From assembly GCA_004009845.1 (NCBI GenBank), contig RMBW01000196.1, positions 1 through 31,445 on the forward strand: DNA of 31,445 nt, in the 5' to 3' direction. Position 1 is the first letter of the stretch. Each line of letters starts with the position of its first letter. The position numbers and the translations under genes were made by a program. The notes under the pieces were generated by a model. That model was not told the DNA's origin and ran no database searches. It saw nothing but the letters and a program-made list of their open reading frames with translations. This DNA comes from Davidsoniella eucalypti. Lineage: Eukaryota > Ascomycota > Sordariomycetes > Microascales > Ceratocystidaceae. Below are positions 1-8,377 of the stretch, piece by piece.

Positions 1-311
1 ATTTTGTCCACCAGAGGATCGAACCATATTCCATGATAGGACGAATCACAGCTTGGTACAGCTGTCTAGTTGCTTTCGCACTTAGACCGCTATACTTCCG
101 CGAAATTCCGTTTAATTCCCATTAGGGTTCTGGTTGCTTTAAGGGTTCTGTCTTGGACATGCTCGCTGAAATTTCAGCTGACAGTCTAGCCATATTCCTA
201 GCCACTTGATCTTCTCTGACGGTTGTATTGTCGTCCCTAGGACGTCTATGTGTTCATTGCTTACTGCTTTACTCCTTGTTAAATGCAGAAGCTCAGTCTT
301 GGAACTCTCAA
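1..311 (-). mobile_element. L0: inverted fragment of LINE ORF2 (RT C-terminal region)
   Basis: Read on the minus strand this is a near-copy of the LINE ORF2 segment that lies at 3889-4198 in L1 (thumb region after the YIDD motif of the reverse transcriptase). Compared with L1 and L5 it has extra T bases near 107 and 172 and scattered substitutions, so it does not hold one reading frame. It runs off the left edge of the window and stops abruptly at 311, where the first base of the 5' UTR of L1 follows in the opposite orientation. There is no poly(A) or target duplication at this junction. It is either the stump of another LINE copy or an inverted 5' part of the L1 insertion. Confidence 0.85.
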
Positions 312-431
312 CCAACTCCTACACACTTTTCGACGAAGTGGCACCTTTCAACCATTTTCGCTCGAATTCATCTCAAAACACTTTTAAAATACTCACCTCA
401 TCTCGACGAATCCATCAATACCATTTGCATG

Positions 432-1766
432 ATGGCGCAAGCCATGCGCGATGCGTTAAGGGCGATTGAAGCATCGCAAGACTGCGATAGCCCCCCTGTC
501 ACCCCCAACTTCTCAACTGACTCGATCAGCCTCGTGCCAACACACATGTACGATAGCGAAATGACCGACGAAAACAACAACACCATCACCAAAAACAATA
601 AAAACAAGCGCCGCATCGAGGAGATCGAGCTCCCAAGCTCTCCTCCGGTTGCTGCGAAAAAGCTGCACGAGGCGAAAGGCCTCGAACTGTCGCGTTGGGT
701 CGGCCCTGATCCAAAACAATCCAAGATCGCTGCAAGTATCGCGATCGTCAAGCGTGAGATGGCATCATTAGTAACGCAAGACAGGATGTTTGAGTCGCTG
801 CAGATTCTGATTGCAGAAGGTTTTGGGGAACTTGACTTACCAGACACTCCATCACCACCTCCAAAAGTCATCATCGCAGATGCATCAAAGGCCACGGTGG
901 CCTCAGCAAAGGCATTGTACTCTGCCATAACGAAAACGCCAGTCACACCGCCACTCCAACCAGCGGTGCCAAAGAAATGTGACATTATTAACAACAACAA
1001 CAAGAAGAAGAAGGCGGCGAAGAAGGCTACTTTATCTGCGCCTCCCAAGACGGCTTCAACACCGATCACCAACACCACTGACGCGCCTCGCGACGCGTCA
1101 CTCGACAAAACAACACCAACAAACAAAGACGCGACAAACAAAGACGCGACAAAATCAAATCAGCCATCCACGCCTGGCGAACATAAAAACACGACCAATG
1201 CCCCAACCTCAGTCGACTCTGATAAAGGTTGGCAACAAGTTAAACCGCGCAAACCAGCCCGCCCCTCTGTTCAGTCTACACAGAGCACCAACAAGCTTCT
1301 GCTTATCGGTGGTGGCAAGATTCCCTCTCCCAAGCACATCCGTGACTTGGTTAACTGTGATGGAGCGATGAAGGCCATTGAGGTGAGGTTGACCTCGAAA
1401 AATAACATTAGCATCACATGCAGCAGCGCCTCCGCGAAGGCCAGCCTCCTCAAGACGAAGGACAGCTGGCTGGCACGCCTCCGGCCTTTGGGCTGGAAGG
1501 ACTGCATCGAGCCTGAGAACTGGCAACGTCTCGTGATGCACGGTATGCGTCTTGACGAGATCGACAACTTTGCTGAAGAGTTTTACGACAGCAATGGCAT
1601 TGAGGCCCTCCCGAGAGTGCGCCTCCTACGCAAGCCTCGCCCAGGACAGACGGTGGGATCCGTCGTGTTTACTGTCCTAAACCAGGCAAGTGCGTCTGTT
1701 TGTCTCAACAAGCAGATGTTCTTTGCCGCGCAAAAAGTCAAGATTGTTAAGTATTTTTATGATTAG
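432..1766 (+). CDS. LINE ORF1 protein, subtype A (gag-like nucleic-acid-binding protein)
   Basis: An uninterrupted frame of 444 codons. The start at 432 (the second of two adjacent ATGs, 429 and 432) is chosen because it aligns with the ORF1 starts of L2 and L5; the frame is open further upstream only into L0 and the 5' UTR. The middle is low-complexity, rich in Thr/Ala/Pro with Asn- and Lys-runs (about 985-1025), probably a disordered basic linker. The C-terminal third is conserved with subtype B (motifs LLIGGGKIPSPKHIRDLVN, LRPLGWKDC, RLVMHG) and resembles the RRM-like gag region of Tad-group ORF1. No CCHC knuckle is visible. The expected role is RNA binding in the LINE ribonucleoprotein; this is inferred from the family. 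The stop TAG (1764-1766) overlaps the ORF2 start. Confidence 0.85.
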   Translation: MAQAMRDALRAIEASQDCDSPPVTPNFSTDSISLVPTHMYDSEMTDENNNTITKNNKNKRRIEEIELPSSPPVAAKKLHEAKGLELSRWVGPDPKQSKIAASIAIVKREMASLVTQDRMFESLQILIAEGFGELDLPDTPSPPPKVIIADASKATVASAKALYSAITKTPVTPPLQPAVPKKCDIINNNNKKKKAAKKATLSAPPKTASTPITNTTDAPRDASLDKTTPTNKDATNKDATKSNQPSTPGEHKNTTNAPTSVDSDKGWQQVKPRKPARPSVQSTQSTNKLLLIGGGKIPSPKHIRDLVNCDGAMKAIEVRLTSKNNISITCSSASAKASLLKTKDSWLARLRPLGWKDCIEPENWQRLVMHGMRLDEIDNFAEEFYDSNGIEALPRVRLLRKPRPGQTVGSVVFTVLNQASASVCLNKQMFFAAQKVKIVKYFYD

Positions 1767-4700
1767 AAAACTCACGATCTTTCAGCATAACCAGGGAAGC
1801 GTAAAGGCATTTTGGACCATCTCTTTGAATTAGCGATAAGGCAGAGAGTTGAGATATTGTGCATTCAGGAACCCTGGGTATGGCAAAAAGAAGGCAAATG
1901 GATTTTCCAGGACCACCAAAACTTTCACACCGTCAAACCATCATTATCTTTGCTAACAAGACCAAGAGTCGTGACCTATATCCAAAAGGACATTGACTTC
2001 ACAATAGAAAAGCCTCTCGACATCGCAAGCAGCGACTTTCAATGCATAAGACTTCATATCGACGCGCAACCATTATTGGTCAACCTCTACAACCATCCGA
2101 CCCAGCCCCTTTTACCGCACCCGCTTGTCCAGCAATGGCAGGTTGGGAATGGCATCATCGTCGGGGACTTCAACACCCATCATCCATGGTGGTCTGTGAA
2201 CTGTGAGCAATCACAGCATGCAGATGAAGTCGTTGGTTGGTTGCAGAGGAACAATGCTGACTTGGTAGTGGATCCCGAGAATGCTCTGGTCAACAGAGGC
2301 ACTTTCTTCACCACCAGGTCGCAGAAAACATCAATCATCGATCTCGCCTTCCTCACTGGGCAGATGAAGCAAACGAAAACTAGTTGGACGTGTGAAGGTC
2401 TCCATGGTTCGGATCACCAGTGCATTAAGTTGCAGTTCCACGACGCCCGAAATAACAAAAAGAGGAGGAAAAGGTGGTATACAATTTGAAGAAAACTGAC
2501 TGGCAACAGTTCAGAGACAGCCTCAAAAAAAAGAGGCACTAGTGTTAGAAAATCTCAAAAAAAGAGATACTCGACCGGATTTGGCGGCCATTCTGACCGC
2601 CGCCATCCAGGATACCTGCGCAGAGGTGATGCCGAAGGCTCGCATCTGCCCCCGAAGTAAGCCTTGGTGGAACGACGAACTCAAGCTATTGAGGAAGTCG
2701 TTTCTCAGAGCCGAACGACAATGGAAGAAGGATAAGATCTGTCTGACGGAGTACAAAGAAAAACGAAACAGGTATTTCCATGCCATTATCAAAACCAAAG
2801 CTAACTATTTCAATTCTTTCTTAGAACAAGCAACCGGCGACGAAGTCTTCACTGCTATGAGATACACGAAACCCATAACCGACTCGTATATACAACCACT
2901 CGAGGAAAATGGTGTCAAGGCGGAGTCTTTCGACGACAAAGCTAAGATGCTACTGAATCTTGTGGGCGGCGAAAAAGGTGAGTCCCTTGAGGACGAAGAC
3001 ACTCTACCCATCCCACATCACGAGAACTCGAAATGGCCTTGGCCTAACATCTCTACCATTGAGATTGAAAGAGCTATCATGACCTCAAACCCTAAGAAGT
3101 CTGCTGGACCAGATGGGATTAATTTCCAAATGATCCAAAATGCTTATAGGGCTATCCCCGAGGTCTTCCACTATGTCTACACGGAGCTATTCACTAAAGG
3201 ACAGTGTCCTACGGTGTGGCGCCAGGCATTGGAGTGATATTGAAAAAACCCAACAAGCCAGACTATTCCCGTATCAAGGCATATCGGATTATCACGCTGC
3301 TGAACTGCTTAGGTAAAGTATTGGAACGAATTTTTGCACAGAGACTTGGTTTCTTGGCTGCAACAAAGGACGACCTGCTTCACCCAACGCAGTTTGGCGG
3401 ACGGAAACAACGATCGACGATCGATGCAGCAATGGTTCTCATGGACCAAGTCAAGTCATGGAAAGAACAGGGCCTGAAATCGAGTATTGCACTACTTGAT
3501 ATCAAAGGCGCGTTCGACCATGTTAATAGGGATACCCTACTATGGCACTGCAGAGATCTAGGTCTTCCGAATAACTGCACCCAATGGATCGCAGCCTTCC
3601 TTCAAAAGAGGAAGGTCCAGATATGTTTTGATGGCAAACGAACAAACTTCTACACTATTGACCAAGGCATACCGCAAGGCAGCCCAATCTCCCCCATTCT
3701 GTTCTTGATTTATTCGAGACTTATACACATCAACATCCCCCAATCCATCCAAGTTCATGGCATTCAGCTCTCATACATTGATGATATTCTGATTACGGTA
3801 GCTTCCAAAAGCTTTGCAAGAAATTGCAGAGCTCTAGAGGCCATCGTTGAAGATCTCACCAGGCAAGCCGACGATAGTTCCGTCGAGTTTGAGAGTTCCA
3901 AGACTGAGCTTCTGCATTTAACAAGGAGTAAAGCAGTAAGCAATGAACACATAGACGTCCTAGGGACGACAATACAACCGTCAGAGAAGATCAAGTGGCT
4001 AGGAATCTGGCTAGACTGTCAGCTGAATTTCAGCGAGCATGTCCAAGACAGAACCCTTAAAGCAACCAGAACCCTAATGGGAATTCAACGGATTTCGCGG
4101 AAGTATAGCGGTCTAAGTGCGAAAGCAACTAGACAGTTATACCAAGCTGTGATTCGTCCTATCATGGAATATGGTTCGATCCTCTGGTGGACCAAAATGA
4201 AGCCCATTTCCCTCAAGAAACACCTTGAAAAAGTACAAAGTTTGGCGATTTCCATGATGCTTGGCACCTACAAGCAGGCTCCGAAAAGGGCTTGTGAAAT
4301 AGAGGCTGGCATTAAACCAGTTGAGATCAACTTGGAATGGAATAACCTCAAGTACGGAACAAGACTTCTACAATTCCCTAAACACCACCCCATACGTCAT
4401 TGCGCCCAACCCACCAAGGACCATCTGAACTCGGAGTCTGACTTTGAGTCTCTTGGTATCTTGGGTCCCTACAAATTGAAGCGAGAGTCACAAGTGCAAG
4501 CAATTGCCGTGGACATCAAGTACCTGATACCTTTCAAGGCACTTCAGCGAGCTAAAATTGTATGGGAGGCACCATGGGCGAAGCGTACCCCAATCACTAC
4601 ACATATCCCTAAAGTCAAAAAAGAAGAAGCAAAGGAAATCCACCTGGCAACCCTAGCAACCCTATGGTTGGGCGAAGCCTATTGTCTGTACACTGACGGG

Positions 4701-5597
4701 TCTATGGAGGGTGATAAATCCTCCTATGCCTTTGTCGATATGGACAATAAAACGGTGCGGTTTCAAGAGGCAAATGCCTTGGGTCCTTACACTGAGGTTG
4801 CAGACTGCGAAAGCTATGCGATCTACAGAGCCCTTTGCTACGTTCGAAAACTGCCACTACGGAAACGAATCCTGATCTTTGTCGATAGCCAAGCTGCCAT
4901 CCAAAGAGTACGGAAGCCTGGTATATTCACGAACCTCATAGAGAAGCTAAACCTGCAGGACCTCGACACCAGTATAGAAATACACTGGTGCCCTGGACAT
5001 GTCGGAATAGAAGGAAATGAGATAGTGGATAAGCTTGCAAAGGAGGCTCTTGAAAAAAGAGTATGCACCTCTATCGCAACCACTGGGTATATCAAAAAAA
5101 AGATCAAAGAGAACATCTTCAACCTCTGGGACACACTAATCAACCGTGATATCGACAAACTTGGGAATCACTATCGGTCTCTTGGTAAGACAGGAGTGAG
5201 TGATCTGAAACCGATTGAGGGCGAGAAGAGGCTGACAACAGCCTACTATCAACTTCTAACGGGGAAGGGCGCTTACCTGCCGTACCTAAAGACCATAGGC
5301 AAGGTATCGAGTAGCATGTGTCGTCATTGTCAGCTGGACATTGAAACTATTCAGCACTTGGTGTTGGACTGTGATATGTGGCTTGAGCAAAGACAAGAGT
5401 TGAAAGACGTCTGCGATGGTGAGATAAAGATGGAAGATCTATTTAGTAAGGCGAAGCACCAGCAAGCCTTGCTAGTATTTCTGAAAAAAACAGGAATAGG
5501 GGGGAGAAACTGGGGTCGAGTTGAGGAAGTGACCAACGATGGTGTTGCCGGTGAGGGTGAGCCAGTCGCACTTCGTGATGATTCGTGGTGTTGTTGA
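1759..5597 (+). pseudogene. LINE ORF2 (APE endonuclease - RT - RNase H - CCHC), frameshifted
   Basis: Homologous along its whole length to the intact ORF2 of L5. The start at 1759 overlaps the ORF1 stop. Domains in order: APE-type endonuclease (about 1840-2450; CIQEPW, GDFNTHH and GSDHQC motifs), reverse transcriptase (about 3060-4000; FGGRKQRST, QGIPQGSP and catalytic YIDD at about 3774-3785), RNase H (about 4680-5040; YTDGS, CESYA, FVDSQ, VDKLA) and a CX2CX8HX4C knuckle near 5319-5372. Relative to L5 there are four net one-base losses: about 1797 (AAA to AA), 2455-2480 (A-rich stretch), about 2527-2535 (A-run) and about 3224 (AA to A). Frames resume after each at 1812, 2542 and 3204. The copy cannot make full ORF2 as written. 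Confidence 0.93.
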
Positions 5598-5759
5598 TTT
5601 CTTTGTGTTTTTCCTTATGTTTTTTATATTTTGTGTTATGTTTCTACTTGTTTTCTGTTATGTTTTTATTGTTTTTATTGTTTTATTTGCTGTTTATTTT
5701 ACATCTTCATAGCTCTTTAGCTCCATAAGATTAATGAATTAAAAAAAAAAAAAAAAAAA

Positions 5760-6938
5760 GCATGCGTTTTCACGCATCAGCCGGTGTCGTTCCGACTCGG
5801 ATAGTTTTGGTCTATCCGAGCGGGTAGCAAGCTGAGGGCGGTTCTCCCGACGGGTCTGTTGGTCAGGCCGCTCTCTCCAGTTGCTCGACTTGGCGTGTTC
5901 TGGCTTGGGGTTGGACTCGATGACGCGGCGCTTACCAGTGGGGCGGTCGAAGTGCTTCAAGAGGCTGTCGATGATAGTGTGGTATGAGTTGGACTCCCAA
6001 GCCCATCCGGTGCGTTCAATCAAATCGTCACGCATGGCGGAACGTAGGATGTCAATCAACGTGGTGTCGTCGTGAATGCCGGCTTCCATGGCTAGCGTCT
6101 CGAAGCGGAGGTGGAAGGCTTTGAAGGGTTCCCGATCTCCTTGGGCGGATTGGTAGAAAGCGATACGCGCGTTGGTGAGTCGTTCGCGCGACCGGAACAT
6201 ATCATCAAGTTTTTCCAGCAGCAGATCGTAGGGTCTAGATCGTTGGCAGATAGAGTCGAAAAAGACGTTTAACTTGGCTTGCGTGGTCGCGCCTAAGCGG
6301 CCGTACAGGTAGACTGCCTTAGAGAGGTCACCGCCGAGGGCTGCTCCATCGATCAGCATCTTGTTTGTTGCCAGCCTTCTCCAGATCTCATAGTCAGAGT
6401 GCGAGCCGCTGAATTCGTTGAGTAGGGGCTGGACCTGACGGGGTAGGGCTTGGCTGGAAGAGGCGGGTAGTGGCTGAGGAGCAGGGGCAGCCGGTAGCGG
6501 AGGAGCGGTAGTATCATGACGCTCTTTGGCGAACAGCATTTGACCGAGTCGGTTCATCATGGACTTCATTTCTACCATGTCATCTTGTAGAGAGTCCAGA
6601 CGGTCAGCTTCGCGAGAGGGTTGGCGGCCACGATCTGATTCAGGGTACGTGTCGCGTGGTCTCATACTCTCAGCGAGGCGGGCTAAGTCAGACGTGTCCG
6701 AAGGGTTATCACTGGCGTCGTCATCATCTGCGGGCAGCGGGTTGCGTGAGGTGGTTACTCTGCTTAAGGTGCGTGCGTGGGTGGTTTCGGTAGAGATGAG
6801 CTGCTCCGTGGTCTCCTTGGCTTTAGAGCGAGTTCGCGTGGGGGTGCGAGGCAGGCCCATGAAAGGTGACTTGAGGAGGGAAGGACGGAGCGAGGTTCGA
6901 GCAACGCGTTCCTGACGCGTACGAGCTTGGCCGATGTG
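5760..6938 (-). pseudogene. G2 gypsy gag, central and C-terminal part (family 2)
   Basis: Minus-strand continuation of the Gag that begins at 19200. Removing G1 and one ATGTG copy joins the halves in frame (FVGHVH then IGQARTRQER). The region holds a variable Ser/Arg/Pro-rich linker with a short block, DLARLAESM, also found in G1 and G3. It then has the structural retrotransposon-gag domain (from FSGSHSDYEIWRR to the DFNE-like helices around RERLTNARIAF), and ends at HRLMRENAC, the first Cys of the CCHC knuckle, where L1 interrupts it at 5760. The six Phe codons that seem to follow are only the LINE poly(A) read backwards. G4 is the closest relative in the window. Confidence 0.9.
6934..6938 (+). 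repeat. 5-bp target site duplication of G1, left copy (ATGTG)
   Basis: ATGTG directly before the TG of the 5' LTR, matched by ATGTG at 18833-18837 directly after the CA of the 3' LTR. Five bases is the usual duplication length for Ty3/gypsy integrases. Confidence 0.9.
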
Positions 6939-7117
6939 TGTAAGGGTCTAAGGCCCATCAGCATTGGCCAAGTCTTGCCTTGGCCCTACTGGACTTTGAC
7001 ATAAATAGGGACCGATTCCCTCGTAGTTTAGTCTTAGTTTCTCTTTCTCCCTCATCGGTCTCAATTCAATTCATCTTTACGACCATTTTTCCTCGCAAAT
7101 CCTCGTATATCGTCTCA
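6939..7117 (+). repeat. G1 5' LTR
   Basis: 179 bp, begins TGTAAGGGTC and ends TCGTCTCA. I read it base for base as identical to 18654-18832. It contains a TATA-like box (CATAAATA, 7000-7007) and, 47 nt downstream, the motif ATCGGTCTCAA (7054-7064) that probably marks the RNA 5' end. Confidence 0.95.
7000..7064 (+). promoter_or_regulatory. Predicted LTR core promoter and R start of G1
   Basis: CATAAATAGGG is followed 47 nt later by ATCGGTCTCAA. The other LTRs have the same layout: a TATAAGTA or TATAAATA box, then ATCGGTC or ATCGGCC 47-48 nt later (LTR at 22142; solo LTR at 23779-23958; G2 LTR once its small LINE insert is removed). The constant distance and the complementarity of this 11-mer to the site just after the LTR suggest that transcription starts at or near 7054. 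This is a prediction without transcript data. Confidence 0.6.
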
Positions 7118-7119
7118 TT

Positions 7120-7130
7120 TTGAGACCGAT
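7120..7130 (+). other. G1 primer binding site, self-priming type
   Basis: TTGAGACCGAT, starting 2 nt after the LTR, is the exact reverse complement of ATCGGTCTCAA at 7054-7064 in the LTR. In Tf1 of fission yeast the first 11 nt of the mRNA pair with the primer binding site to prime minus-strand synthesis. The match here is also 11 nt. No TGG-type tRNA 3'-end complement is seen at the usual place. Confidence 0.75.
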
Positions 7131-7151
7131 AACTCTTAAGTTTTTGTTGTC

Positions 7152-7344
7152 CAAGCCGTCTGCTTGCCCTCTCTTCCGTCCAAGCCGCCCGCTTGCCCTC
7201 TCTGTTGTCCAAGCCGTCCGCTTGCCTCTCTTCCTGTCCAAGCCGCCCGCTTGCCACTTTTCCTGTACAAGCCGACCGCTTGATTTCTCCCTTTGTCCAA
7301 GCCGTTTGCTTGCCCTTATTCATCCTGTCCAAGCCGTTTGCTTG
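7152..7344 (+). repeat. G1 leader array of seven small hairpin repeats, period about 29 bp
   Basis: Seven copies of CAAGC-n5-GCTTG, starting at 7152, 7181, 7210, 7239, 7268, 7298 and 7330, i.e. steps of 29, 29, 29, 29, 30 and 32. Each copy sits in a longer unit of the form GTCCAAGCCGYCYGCTTGCC plus a pyrimidine-rich spacer. The stem is invariant while the loop changes (CGTCT, CGCCC, CGTCC, CGACC, CGTTT). The array fills the untranslated leader between the primer site and the gag ATG. Equivalent arrays occur in G2 and G3. The function is unknown; packaging, dimerisation or translational control are possible. Confidence 0.85.
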
Positions 7345-7403
7345 CCCTATTGCACCTGCCTTATCCATCCGCTCGCCCGCTTCCCGCACACGTCCAAGTC
7401 ACC

Positions 7404-8260
7404 ATGTCTGGCTTGCTATTTCTGTTCTGGGGTCTCCTTGCTACCCTAACCCGCTGCGTCTACCACACCTGGCATAACCTTGCCCTAGCGCGTGTTTTCA
7501 CCCTGAACCCCAACCAGGAATCGGCTGAGGGCTACATCTTGTCCGCCCTTGACCTACCTACGAAGCGCGCCTGGCGCGAACCCGGCTGGTGTTACCTCGC
7601 ACTATTCAAGCGCAAGGAGCGCGCCCGTCTGGCTTCCCTCCTTGGCTTTTGCCCTTCCACACGCGACGTCCTCGCCCATAAGGAACACTTTCACGATAAC
7701 TTGGGCCACCTCTCCTTCACCGGTGACTTTGTTGGCCACGTCGCCTGTGGAAACCGCGTAATCCGCGAAGCGCGTGCTCGTGCTCACGTATCCTCACGTC
7801 TCCTCTCCTCCTGTTTCATCGGCATCCCACGCTCTCCCCCGCGTGATAAGGATGGTAACCCCGTGCACTCTTCCCGCGCTCCTCTAGTCGCTCCAAGAGC
7901 TGCTGCATATGAAACTGAGGAACTAATCTCATACGAGACCACTCACACCCGTGCCATTAGTCGTGCTGCCTCTGTTCGAAGCCTATCCCACTTTGCCCCT
8001 GGTGTAGATACCCATTCTCGTCGTCGCCCCTCCGTCAGCCAGCACCCTTCCCCCGACTCTGACTTGGCCCGTCTGGCCGAAAGCATGGGAATGTCTGTCC
8101 GCCACGCGTCGCGTCCTCCATCCCGTGGCCGTCAGCCGACGCGTTCTCCTGGCCCTGCCCATTCACGCGCTCCCCAGCCTGCCGACAATGCGCTGCTCAA
8201 CGAACTTAGGGAACTAAAGGACACTGTTTCGCTTCTGTCCCAATTAGTCATAGGCAAACA
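7404..8260 (+). pseudogene. G1 gypsy gag, N-terminal half (interrupted by LINE L2)
   Basis: Start at the ATG in GTCACCATGTC (7404); the homologous ATGs of G2 (19200) and G3 (21934) align with it. Residues 4-17 are strongly hydrophobic (LLFLFWGLLATLT), a possible membrane segment. Next is a block conserved in all three elements (YILSALDLP, RPGWCYLALFKRKERARLA-like, LLGFCP). It is followed by a Ser/Arg/Pro-rich linker with DLARLAESM. The frame runs into L2 at 8261 and resumes at 13661. Gag would form the particle shell; the N-terminal block matches no domain I can name. Confidence 0.88.
8247..8260 (+). repeat. 14-bp target site duplication of L2, left copy
   Basis: GTCATAGGCAAACA, repeated at 13661-13674 directly after the L2 poly(A). 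The uninterrupted site exists in G3 (minus strand, about 21056-21071, GTCATAGGCAACCA), which confirms the empty-site sequence. Confidence 0.95.
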
Positions 8261-8377
8261 ACCTCCTACATACTTTTCCACAAGTGGTACCTTTCAACCA
8301 TTTCTGACCCAAATCATCTCAATCTACCTTTAAAATACGCGCCTCATCAGTACGATCATTTTGATACTGGATGCACC

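Larger units (their letters stand above)
312..5759 (+). mobile_element. L1: full-length Tad1/I-type LINE, ORF1 subtype A
   Basis: Complete non-LTR retrotransposon: a 5' UTR of about 120 bp (312-431), ORF1 (432-1766), ORF2 (1759-5597), a T-rich 3' UTR (5598-5740) and a 19-nt poly(A) (5741-5759). The 5' end aligns with the 5' ends of L2 and L5. The right flank at 5760 is minus-strand gypsy gag (G2), so the LINE inserted just downstream of the codons preceding the CCHC knuckle. The left flank is L0, not the other half of G2 gag, and no target duplication joins the two sides. The insertion site has therefore been rearranged, or the left side is part of a complex insertion. ORF2 is almost identical to L2 and L5 while ORF1 is a different subtype. 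Confidence 0.93.

Noticed and set aside
228..431. Upstream extension of L1 ORF1 by 68 codons
   Set aside because: It crosses the L0/L1 junction and translates antisense LINE and 5' UTR sequence; the start aligned with other copies is 432.
312..5759. Target duplication flanking L1
   Set aside because: The bases after the poly(A) (GCATGCGTTTT) are not found before the 5' end; the left flank is an inverted LINE fragment.
5739..5760. Poly-Phe end of G2 gag
   Set aside because: It is the L1 poly(A) read on the other strand after the insertion point.
7118..7140. tRNA-type primer binding site after the G1 LTR
   Set aside because: No TGG-starting complement of a tRNA 3' end is visible, while an exact 11-nt complement to the LTR R region is present at the same place.
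7147..7345. CRISPR-like array (29-bp period, palindromic repeats)
   Set aside because: The repeated part is about 20 bp with short, similar pyrimidine-rich spacers. It lies inside the leader of a gypsy element, recurs at the same place in two other copies, and has no cas genes in a eukaryotic context.
7066..7477. Several overlapping open frames on both strands in the G1 leader, and the equivalents near 19193-19548 and 21990-22277
   Set aside because: They arise because 29-bp-type repeats with few stop codons stay open in several frames. They are not alike between elements at the protein level and lie before the conserved gag ATG.
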